Shown one piece after another: positions 51,801-58,270 of a stretch of DNA of 64,000 bases. Position 1 is the first letter of the stretch. Each line of letters begins with the position of its first letter. A program made the position numbers and the translations under genes. The DNA lies in the NCBI GenBank assembly GCA_035536455.1, contig DATLOC010000062.1, positions 1 through 64,000 of the forward strand, in the 5' to 3' direction. Under the pieces are notes generated by a model. The model was given only the letters and a program-made list of their open reading frames with translations. It ran no database searches and had not been told where the DNA came from. This DNA comes from DASUNQ01 sp035536455 (GTDB lineage Bacteria > Acidobacteriota > Thermoanaerobaculia > Multivoradales > UBA5704).

Positions 51801-52217
51801 GGGGCGACGCTGTCGAAGAACTGGTACCTCCCCTACTTCCAGAAGATCGGCGCCGAGGTCAACTACCTCGGCGGCTCCGACCTCGACCGCTTCTCGAAGT
51901 ACGAGTTCGGTTTCTTCGGCGCCAGCCGCGTCCACGGCTACCAGAGCGACCGCGTGCGGGCGACCGAGGTCACGGCCGGGCATCTGTCGTACGGCTTCGA
52001 GATCGGCGAGGCCTTCCGCCTGGAGGCGGTGGCCGACGCAGCGCTCGCCACCGACGAGGACGCCGGGCTAGACCAGGAGCTGCTGGCCGGCATCGGCGTC
52101 AACGGCACCTTCCTCGGCCCCTGGCAGACGGTCGTGAACCTCGACGTCGGCGTCCCGGTCCAGGGGCCGGACGACGGCTTCGTCCTCTACGTCGTCTTCC
52201 TGAAGCTCTTCCGATGA
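48846..52217 (+). CDS. Large outer-membrane beta-barrel protein with heptad-repeat linker
   Basis: A 1123-residue exported protein. Signal peptide (1-27, LAAQ); a mixed alpha/beta N-terminal domain to about 270; the 21-bp array read in frame as about 17 heptads (EASAPPP and variants, about 281-395); then a beta-rich domain and a C-terminal barrel with repeated aromatic strands (ALDFPLPLAGINYFSFDF, GNVGFKLG, FKLFR-like end VVFLKLFR). The barrel resembles Omp85/BamA-type surface antigens. ATG at 48846 or 48858. It is coupled to the Smr gene by ATGA. Function unknown. Confidence 0.78.
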   Translation: MLRRMLSTRGTLTFCCLLVFAALPLAAQPLPCRPCAGLRVETALAGEALEALAGALPAGADATVVLAWEAPLDGSADPAPLARAAALAPPPPATPPAPPAPAPRLILWLTLPFRTPPPLAQQAVRLQGELDALSRLAAAAPPGTFFQIAWRPEGVDPAAPLDFTEYAFLLKRAAVAVTGARPDGRVVTQSLRAGAEAVEALYAQEVAAYLEAVAVLPGRPEAVTATAEAVERLDPGRLVVVDAPPLPDDPQTLPAEAARWAVRGASLVLFRVEREQPGPAEGSGGAPEASPAPPEASAPAPEASAPPPEASGPAREASAPPREASASPPEASASPPEASAPAPEASVPPREASPAPPEASAPPPEASAPPQEASPPAPEASAPPPEASAAPGEPPSLPESFFQALTPLSVLAREFAGDLAYDPTSSPQGSGEAWAFVRGEDLALRVIAVTPAAPQVDLRFPDPLLGSPVIVDAPTGRTVEAAGNRVGGAYVVRLYQPRPVTLLRLERVEQVELEAVKERVTVAGEREVPVEEILRRLQAFEDAQARRLLNYRAVNTTHLRFQVGASSQSFEATLQGPFFWTPESGADWVWQDLFVNGVRWRAKTIPEIPLVQPEKAAAMPLEIHFTRQYRYRLRGSEKIDGRDAWVVDFAPTALETGEGGKLYQGTVWVDKQLSSRLRTRAVQVGLEGEVISNEETLHYTPIDAEGRAAPWGAAGSFVLPLRILAQQILSVVNAATVVERETNLTEVRVNDPGFEQARQAAAESDLTMVRDTPQGLRYLVKDEATGERVVKEGFDSNKLFLLGGVFYDDALDFPLPLAGINYFSFDFRGTGQQLNAFFGGALLTVDVAQPRLFGSRFDAGADFFALAVPLADTVWRNDDEVHEEEVETRSGNVGFKLGRPLGNFVKVSSEYTLAHHDYGTTDNTIAGFVPPGNHLTHSLQLNGRFARAGWRVGLEGSLHRRSEWEPWGLPGNPDYFAEAQDYSLWGATLSKNWYLPYFQKIGAEVNYLGGSDLDRFSKYEFGFFGASRVHGYQSDRVRATEVTAGHLSYGFEIGEAFRLEAVADAALATDEDAGLDQELLAGIGVNGTFLGPWQTVVNLDVGVPVQGPDDGFVLYVVFLKLFR
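49685..50029. repeat. 21-bp-period array 3, fifteen perfect GGAAGCTTCC cores in a coding frame
   Basis: Fifteen copies of the perfect palindrome GGAAGCTTCC begin at 49706 and recur every 21 bp to 50000, with degenerate edge units at 49685 and 50021. The 11 bases between cores are C-rich and variable. In the frame of the outer-membrane protein each unit gives EAS plus four residues mostly Pro/Ala. The period and core equal those of intergenic array 2. Confidence 0.95.
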
Positions 52218-52528
52218 GCGGCCGGCGCGAGGACGACGACGAAGACGCCGGCTGGGGCTGGAAGGACGAGCCGGTCGAGCTCGAGATCCGCGACGTCCTC
52301 GACCTCCACAGCTTCCGCCCCGACGAGGTCCCCGACCTCGTGCGCGACTACCTCGACGCCGCCTGGCAGCACGGCCTCAAGCAGGTGCGCATCATCCACG
52401 GCCGCGGCACCGGCGTGCAGCGGCAGACGGTGCGCACCCTCGCCGGCCGCGACCCCCACGTCGAAGCCTTCGGCGACGCCCCCCCCGAAGCCGGCGGCTG
52501 GGGGGCGACGTGGGTGCGGTTCAGGTAG
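52214..52528 (+). CDS. Smr domain protein
   Basis: A 104-residue small MutS-related (Smr) domain protein. It has LDLHSFRPDEVPDLV and IIHGRGTG, the two Smr signatures (nuclease-like LDLHG and GxGxG loops). ATG at 52214 overlaps the upstream stop (ATGA). Stand-alone Smr proteins are nicking or RNA-cleaving enzymes linked to recombination or ribosome rescue. No link to the outer-membrane gene is evident. Confidence 0.9.
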   Translation: MSGRREDDDEDAGWGWKDEPVELEIRDVLDLHSFRPDEVPDLVRDYLDAAWQHGLKQVRIIHGRGTGVQRQTVRTLAGRDPHVEAFGDAPPEAGGWGATWVRFR

Positions 52529-52543
52529 GGTAGTAAGTTGCCG

Positions 52544-52888
52544 ATGGAGCCGACGCCGCGCAGCGAACTGCTGGAGCAGGATCTCGCCTTGGCCGAGATC
52601 GTCAGCCGGCTGGTCGATGCCTATCGGCCCGAGCGCATCTACCTCTTCGGCTCGCGAGCGCGCGGCGAGGAGGATGCCGACAGCGACTACGACCTTCTCG
52701 TCGTCGTGCCGGACGATGCCTCGCCCGAGCGGTTGAGGAGCCGCCTCGCCTACGAGGTGCTGTGGGAGACCGGCACGGCGGCCGACGTCGTCGTCTGGAC
52801 GCGATCCCTCTTCGAGGAGCGCCGGCGCGTTCCGGCATCGCTCGCCGCCACCGCCACCCGCGAGGGTGCGCTGCTCCATGCCGAATGA
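52544..52888 (+). CDS. MNT-type nucleotidyltransferase (antitoxin of HEPN/MNT pair)
   Basis: A 114-residue minimal nucleotidyltransferase. The fold motif LFGSRARGEEDADSDYDLLVVV carries the GSRARG loop and the metal-binding Asp-x-Asp. ATG at 52544 preferred over TTG 52538. It overlaps the HEPN gene by 11 bp. MNT proteins in such pairs neutralise the HEPN RNase, often by AMP transfer to it. Confidence 0.9.
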   Translation: MEPTPRSELLEQDLALAEIVSRLVDAYRPERIYLFGSRARGEEDADSDYDLLVVVPDDASPERLRSRLAYEVLWETGTAADVVVWTRSLFEERRRVPASLAATATREGALLHAE

Positions 52889-53297
52889 CCCGGCGTTCAT
52901 CGCCGAGACCCGCTCCTGGCTGCGCAAGGCCAAAATGGACCTCGACACCGGCGCTTTCGAGCTCACGGCCGACCCGCCGTTCAGTGCCGACGTCGCGTTT
53001 CACGCCCAGCAGGCCGCCGAGAAGTCGATCAAGGCCTTCCTGACCTGGCACGCGCAGACCTTCCGCAAGACGCACAACCTCGTCGAGCTCGGGCAAGCCT
53101 GCACGGCGATCGACGGCTCTCTCGAGCCGATCCTGAGGCGCAGCGCGGGTCTTTCGGAGTACGCGTGGAAGTTCCGTTATCCGGGCGAGACGGAAGAGCC
53201 GACCCGTGATGAGGCCCAGGAGGCCCTCGCGATAGCCCGCGGGGTCTACGAAGCGGTTCTGGCCCGCCTACCCGAAGAGGCCCATCCGCAACGGTAA
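52878..53297 (+). CDS. HEPN domain protein (RNase-type toxin)
   Basis: A 139-residue all-helical HEPN protein with FHAQQAAEKSIKAFLTW and RKTHNLVEL, the latter containing the R-x-x-H region of the predicted RNase site. ATG at 52878; GTG at 52866 would extend it by four residues. Overlaps the MNT gene by 11 bp. The pair is a known toxin-antitoxin arrangement. Confidence 0.88.
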   Translation: MPNDPAFIAETRSWLRKAKMDLDTGAFELTADPPFSADVAFHAQQAAEKSIKAFLTWHAQTFRKTHNLVELGQACTAIDGSLEPILRRSAGLSEYAWKFRYPGETEEPTRDEAQEALAIARGVYEAVLARLPEEAHPQR

Positions 53298-53306
53298 GCT
53301 GGCGGG

Positions 53307-54776
53307 ATGAAGCGGGGATGGCGGCGGCTGGCGCAGGCCGTGCGGCCGCGGCGGGTGGAGTTCGTGTACGACGAGCGCTACGCCGTCGAGCTGCCAGGGA
53401 CGCTGCACGATCCGCTGCGCGGCGAGAGGATCCTCGCTTTCCTCGGCGACGAGGGGCTGGTCGACGCGAAGAACGTCCTGCTCCCCGAGCCGGCTTCTTA
53501 CCGCGACCTGCTGCGCGTCCACGGCGCCGAGTACCTGGAGTCGCTCCACCGGCCCGGGGGGCTCGACCGGCGGCCCACACCTTCTCCATTCACGCCCGCT
53601 CCGCCGAGGAGTCCGGCCCGGACGCCACCTACGTCGCGCTCGGCGACGGCGTGGAGGATGCGTCTACCTCGACGCCCTGCGCCGCCACCTGCCGGAGGTC
53701 CTCGCCCGCTTCCCGCCCGACCTGGCTTTCTTCCTCGCCGGTGCCGACCCGGCCGCGGACGACGAGCTGGGCTCCTGGAAGCTCTCGGCCGAAGGGCTGC
53801 TGGAGCGCGACCGCGCCGTCTTCGCGGCGCTGCGCGGCGTGCCGCTCGTCGTGCTCCTCGCCGGCGGCTACGGCCCGGGGGCCTGGCGCTACCCGGCGCG
53901 CTCGCTCGCCTGGCTCCTCGGCGGGCGCGCGCTGGAGCCGCCGACGACCGCCGAGACGGTCCTCAGCCGCTACCGCCGACTGACCGGCGGCGCGGAGCCG
54001 CGGCCGGAGGGCGAGGAGTGGGCGCTCCGCCCCGACGACCTCGACGCCGCGGCCGGCGGCTTAGCGCCGCCGCGCCGCCTGCTCGGCGCCTTCTCGCGCG
54101 AGGCCCTCGAGCTGCTGCTCGAGCGCGCCGGCCTGCTCGAGCGCCTCCGCGCCCGCGGCTTCACCCGCCCCAACCTCGACCTCGAGGTCGGCGGGCCGGC
54201 CGGCGACACGCTCCGGCTCTGGGGGGACGAGCGGCGGCACGAGCTGCTCCTTGAGCTGCGCCTCGCGCGCGACCGCCGCACGCTGCCCGGCTTCGACCTC
54301 CTGCGTCTCGAGTGGCTGCTCCTCCAGGACCCCCGCGCAGCCCCTTCACGCCGCAGCGGCCGCCGCTGCCGGGACAGCGCCACCCCGGGCTCGGCCTGCT
54401 CCGGGACGTGGCGGCGCTGCTGATCCTCGCCGGCGAGCGGCTGCAGCTCGACGGGCTGGTCTTCGTCCCCTCGCACTACCACTTGGCGAGCCAGGGGAAG
54501 CGCTGGCTGCGCTTCGTCGATCCCGCCGAGGAGGGGCGCTTCCGCGCCCTGCAGGAGGCGCTGCACGGGGTGCCCCTGGCCGAGGCGACGCACGCGGTCG
54601 AAAGCGGGCGGGTGGTGGAGGCGGACGGCGCGCCGTTCGTCTGGCGGCCGGCGCCGATGGTGCTGCCGCTCAGCGCGGCGCTGCGGGAGCGCGTGGGCGG
54701 CGAAGAGTACGAGGACCGCGCCGCCGCCGCCGCGGCGCGCCACCGCCCGGCGTTGCGCGGGGGCGCGGCGGGGTAG
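53307..54776 (+). pseudogene. Decayed histone-deacetylase-like gene, catalytic core deleted
   Basis: Pieces of one HDAC-family protein in three frames. Frame of 53307: N-terminus to EYLESLHRPGGLDRR (about 53570). Then HTFSIHARSAEESGPDATYVALGDGVED in another frame from 53576. Then YLDALRRHLPEVLARF onward from about 53665 to RLEWLLLQDPRA. The end RPPLPGQRHPGLGLLRD to the stop 54776 is in the first frame. Between the first two pieces the central segment with the His and Asp metal ligands is missing (about 130 residues in relatives). So it is inactive even if the single-base shifts are read errors. Confidence 0.75.
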
Positions 54777-55590
54777 GCAGGCGGCACTCGAGGCGGCGGG
54801 CGCGGAGTGCCGCGGCCTCGGCCTGGAGCGGCCGACCGGCGGCGGCGAGCGCCGCGGCGAGGCGGCGGTGGAGGCGGGCGGCGAGCGTTGGGTCGGCGGC
54901 GGGGCCGAGCCGCCGCAGCGCGCGCTCGAGGAGACGCAGGGCGCGGCCCGGCTCTCCGATCTCGCCCCGGATCTCCGCCGCGGCGAGCAGGACACCGGCC
55001 TCCAGCTCCCGCTCGTCCAGCCGGCGGTAGGTCGCCGCGGCGCTCCGCAGCAGGTCGAGGGCCTCGGCCGGCCGGCGCTGCGCCCGCCGCAGCCGCGCCG
55101 CCAGCGTGAAGAGCTGCGCCCGCTCGAGGCAGTCGCCGGTGCCGCCGCGCAGGTGAGAGACGGCGGCACCGAACGCCGCTTCGGCGCCGGTCAGGTCGCC
55201 GCCGCGGCGGCGGGCGTCGGCGAGCTGGCCCCAGGCGCGGGCGCGGAAGTCCTCCACCACACCTTCGCCGTAGAGCGCCGGATCGAGCGCGTCGAGCCCG
55301 ACCAGCACCAGCCGCGCCAGGCCCGCGTCGTCCGCCGGCTCCCCTTCGCCGCCGCCGCGCAGGAGCAGCTCGCAGAGCGCCAGGCTGCGGAACCGGCCGC
55401 TGTTGCGCAGCAGCAGCTCCCGCCGCTCCGGCGGGTGGCGGCGCAGCTCGTCGAGGAGGTAGGGGGCCGCCGCGCGCTCGCGGGCCATCGCCAGCAGGCG
55501 CGGCGTGAAGGCGCGCAGCAGGCCGTCGATCGCCGTGCCGTAGTCGCCGGCCGCCTGCAGCTCCTCCCTCTTCGAGCGGTGCTCGGTCAT
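54670..55590 (-). CDS. TPR-rich helical protein
   Basis: A 306-residue cytosolic protein with TPR-like helices (AWGQLADARRRGGDLTGAEAAFGAAV, LLERALRRLG, AAALAAAGRPLQAEAAALRARRL). No signal peptide or membrane helix. ATG at 55590. The last 35 residues are low-complexity Arg/Pro and antisense to the decayed deacetylase gene, so the true end may be shorter. Similar to the TPR parts of the zf-HC2 proteins at 26-29 kb, without the zinc domain. Function unknown. Confidence 0.7.
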   Translation of the reverse strand: MTEHRSKREELQAAGDYGTAIDGLLRAFTPRLLAMARERAAAPYLLDELRRHPPERRELLLRNSGRFRSLALCELLLRGGGEGEPADDAGLARLVLVGLDALDPALYGEGVVEDFRARAWGQLADARRRGGDLTGAEAAFGAAVSHLRGGTGDCLERAQLFTLAARLRRAQRRPAEALDLLRSAAATYRRLDERELEAGVLLAAAEIRGEIGEPGRALRLLERALRRLGPAADPTLAARLHRRLAAALAAAGRPLQAEAAALRARRLECRLPTPPRPRATPGGGAPRRRRRGPRTLRRPRAPAAPR

Positions 55591-55714
55591 CCCCCCTCCG
55601 TCGGCGCGCCTCGCGCACTCGCGCCTTTCGTCTCTCTACTAAAGTCTCCGCCGGACGGGAATCCGGGACACCCCTCCGGCCCCGGGCTGCTACCATGCCG
55701 CGGCGACTCGCCCG

Positions 55715-57151
55715 ATGACCCGAAGTGTCAGCCTCCCCCTCTGGCTGGCGGCGTTGCTCGTCCTCCTCGCCGCCTGGGCGGCCCTCGACCGGCTGCTCGT
55801 CCCCAGCGTGCGCTGGTACCTGCGGCGGCGGGTCAATCGCCTGATCGACGAGGTGAACTCCCGCCTGCGGCTGGAGATCCGCCCCTTCCAGCGCACCCGC
55901 CGCCGCGTCCTCATCGAGCGGCTGACCTACGACCCGAAGGTCTTGCAGGCGGCCGAGGCGCACGCCCAGGAGTCCGGCATGCCGCGCGAGGTGGCGCTCG
56001 CGCGCGTCGAGCGCTACGCGCGCGAGATCGTGCCGGCCTTCAACGCCTACGTCTACTTCCGTCTCGGCTACCGGCTGGCGCGCGGCGCGGCGCGCCTGCT
56101 CTACCGCGTCCGGCTCGGCTTCTCCGATGAAGCGGGCCTGGCGGCGATCGAGCCTGGGGCGACGGTCGTCTTCCTGATGAACCACCGCAGCAACATGGAC
56201 TACATCCTGGTCGCCTACTTGGCCGCCGACCGCACGACGCTCTCCTACGCCGTCGGCGAGTGGGCGCGCGTCTGGCCGCTGCAGACCCTGGTGCGCTCGA
56301 TGGGCGCCTACTTCGTGCGCCGCAACTCGCGCGAACCGCTCTACCGGCGCGTCCTCGAGCGCTACGTCCACATGGCGACCGAAGGCGGCGTGACGCAGGC
56401 GGTCTACCCCGAAGGGGGCCTGTCGCGCGACGGGCGGCTGCGGCCGCCGAAGCTGGGGCTGCTCGATTACATGCTGCGCGGCTTCGACCCGCGCGGCGAG
56501 CGCGACCTGGTCTTCGTGCCAGTGGGGATCAACTACGACCGCGTCCTGGAGGACCGGACGCTGCTGCTCGACCTGGACCCGGCGGCGAAGCGCGGCGGCG
56601 CGCGCGAGGCCCTGGCCAACACCCTCCGCTTCGCCGGCCGCAACCTGGCTCTGGTGGCGCGCCGGCGCTGGCACCGCTTCGGCTACGCCTGCGCCAACTT
56701 CGGCACGCCGGTGTCGATGCGGCGCTGGCTGGGCGGCCGCGGGCTCGACCTGCGCGGCCTCGCCAAGGAGGAGCGGGCGGCGCACCTCGAGCGGCTGGGC
56801 GGCGAGCTGATGGCGGGGGTCGGGGCGGTCATCCCGGTGCTGCCGGTGCCGCTCGTCGCGACGGTGCTCCTCGCCGCCGGCGAGCCGCTCTCCGAGCTGG
56901 AGGTCAAGGCGCGCGCCCACCGCCGCATGGCCCAGCTCGAGGCCGCCGGCGCTCACGTCTACATTCCCCGCAAGGACCAGGACTACGCCGTGACCGCCGG
57001 CCTCCGCGCCCTGGTCGAGCGCCACCTCGCGACCTGCCGCGACGGCCTCTACGCCGCCGACCCCGCCGAGCTCCCCCTCCTCCGCTACTACGCCAACTCG
57101 ATCGCGCACCTGGACGCCGCGGCCGCGAACCCTCGCCCCGCCGCCGCGTAG
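55715..57151 (+). CDS. PlsB-like glycerol-3-phosphate / lysophospholipid acyltransferase
   Basis: A 478-residue acyltransferase with an N-terminal membrane helix (LAALLVLLAAWAALDRLLV) and the catalytic H-x4-D motif in NHRSNMD (His157, Asp162), followed by YPEGGLSRDG. Acyl transfer to glycerol-3-phosphate or lysophosphatidate for membrane lipid synthesis. It is shorter than E. coli PlsB and lacks its C-terminal part. ATG at 55715. Cotranscribed with the SpoIIE phosphatase, 8 bp later. Confidence 0.88.
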   Translation: MTRSVSLPLWLAALLVLLAAWAALDRLLVPSVRWYLRRRVNRLIDEVNSRLRLEIRPFQRTRRRVLIERLTYDPKVLQAAEAHAQESGMPREVALARVERYAREIVPAFNAYVYFRLGYRLARGAARLLYRVRLGFSDEAGLAAIEPGATVVFLMNHRSNMDYILVAYLAADRTTLSYAVGEWARVWPLQTLVRSMGAYFVRRNSREPLYRRVLERYVHMATEGGVTQAVYPEGGLSRDGRLRPPKLGLLDYMLRGFDPRGERDLVFVPVGINYDRVLEDRTLLLDLDPAAKRGGAREALANTLRFAGRNLALVARRRWHRFGYACANFGTPVSMRRWLGGRGLDLRGLAKEERAAHLERLGGELMAGVGAVIPVLPVPLVATVLLAAGEPLSELEVKARAHRRMAQLEAAGAHVYIPRKDQDYAVTAGLRALVERHLATCRDGLYAADPAELPLLRYYANSIAHLDAAAANPRPAAA

Positions 57152-57159
57152 AAGGGTTG

Positions 57160-58227
57160 ATGGCCGCCCCCTCCTCCCGCCGCGGGCCCCGCGCCGTGCG
57201 CCGCGTCGACGACTTCGTGCGCTCCTACACCAAGGGGTTCTCGAGCAAGGACCTGCAGCGCCTCTTCGACCGCGACGCGGCGCGCGCCTACTCCGTTCTC
57301 ACCCGCGACCAGGACCTCGGGCCGGAGCCGAAGCCGGGCTTCGGGCTCTTCGTCCATCGCGCCCGGATCCTCTTCCTCGGCCTCTCCTACAAGCTCTCGC
57401 CGGCGCGGCGCGTGCTCTTCGCCGTCGCCCTCGTCCTGGCGCTCGTCGCGACCTTCCCCGACATCGAATGGAGCGGCAGCGGCGAGCGCGTCCACTTCTC
57501 CATCGACGGCTCGCCGACGTTCTTCCTGCTGAGCCTCGGGCTCCTGGTCTTCCTGCTGGCGCTCGAGCTGGTCGACCGGGTGCGGGTGCGCGACGAGCTG
57601 GAGGTGGCGCGGCAGCTCCAGGCCGACCTCCTACCGCGCGACCTGGCCGCGGTCGCCGGCTACCGCTTCGCGCACTCTTACCGCACCGCCAACGAAGTGG
57701 GCGGCGACTACTACGACGTGACGCCGCTGCCGGACGGCCGGCTGGCGCTCTCGGTCGGCGACGCCAGCGGCCACGGCATGGCGGCGGGGCTGGTGATGGC
57801 GATCGCCAACGCCACGCTCAAGACGGCGCTCGATCTCGACCCGGCGCCGTCCCTCGTGCTGCGGGTGATGAACCGCACCCTCTGCCGCACCGGCGGCAAG
57901 CGCACGTTCATGAGCCTCTTCTACGCCCTCCTGGACCCGGAGACCGGATGGCTGGACTACGTCTGCGCCGGCCACCCCTATCCGCTGCTGCGGCGGGCGG
58001 ACGGCACGGTCGAGGAGCTGGGGTGCGGCTCGCTGCCGCTCGTCGAGGCCACCCGCGGCGAGGCCGGCGAGGCCTTCGGCTTCGAGCGCCTGGCGGCCGT
58101 CGTCGCCGCCGGCGGCGCCCCCCAACGCGTCCACGACGCCGCCCTCCGCGCCTTCGACGCCCACGTCGGCGAGGAGCCGCTGCGCGACGACCTGACGCTG
58201 CTGGTGCTCGGACGGCTGCCGGAGTAG
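57160..58227 (+). CDS. SpoIIE-type PP2C serine phosphatase, membrane anchored
   Basis: A 355-residue protein: soluble N-terminus, two membrane helices (VLFAVALVLALVATF, FFLLSLGLLVFLLALEL) and a PP2C/SpoIIE domain with NEVGGDYYDV, VGDASGHGMAAGLVM and EEPLRDDLTLLVL, which contain the metal-binding Asp residues. Likely dephosphorylates an anti-sigma-factor antagonist. ATG at 57160 follows AAGGG. No cognate switch protein is in the window. Confidence 0.92.
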   Translation: MAAPSSRRGPRAVRRVDDFVRSYTKGFSSKDLQRLFDRDAARAYSVLTRDQDLGPEPKPGFGLFVHRARILFLGLSYKLSPARRVLFAVALVLALVATFPDIEWSGSGERVHFSIDGSPTFFLLSLGLLVFLLALELVDRVRVRDELEVARQLQADLLPRDLAAVAGYRFAHSYRTANEVGGDYYDVTPLPDGRLALSVGDASGHGMAAGLVMAIANATLKTALDLDPAPSLVLRVMNRTLCRTGGKRTFMSLFYALLDPETGWLDYVCAGHPYPLLRRADGTVEELGCGSLPLVEATRGEAGEAFGFERLAAVVAAGGAPQRVHDAALRAFDAHVGEEPLRDDLTLLVLGRLPE

Positions 58228-58270
58228 GATCGGCGCCAGCCAACCGCTTCTCGAAAGGGGGCAAACCCGC

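Noticed and set aside
52544..53297. HEPN/MNT pair as a novel defence system
   Set aside because: Motifs and gene order match the well-known HEPN/MNT toxin-antitoxin family; nothing unusual in sequence.
54670..54776. Real overlap of TPR protein and deacetylase ends
   Set aside because: The TPR protein's last 35 residues are low-complexity and lie antisense to the conserved deacetylase tail, so the tail is probably incidental read-through.
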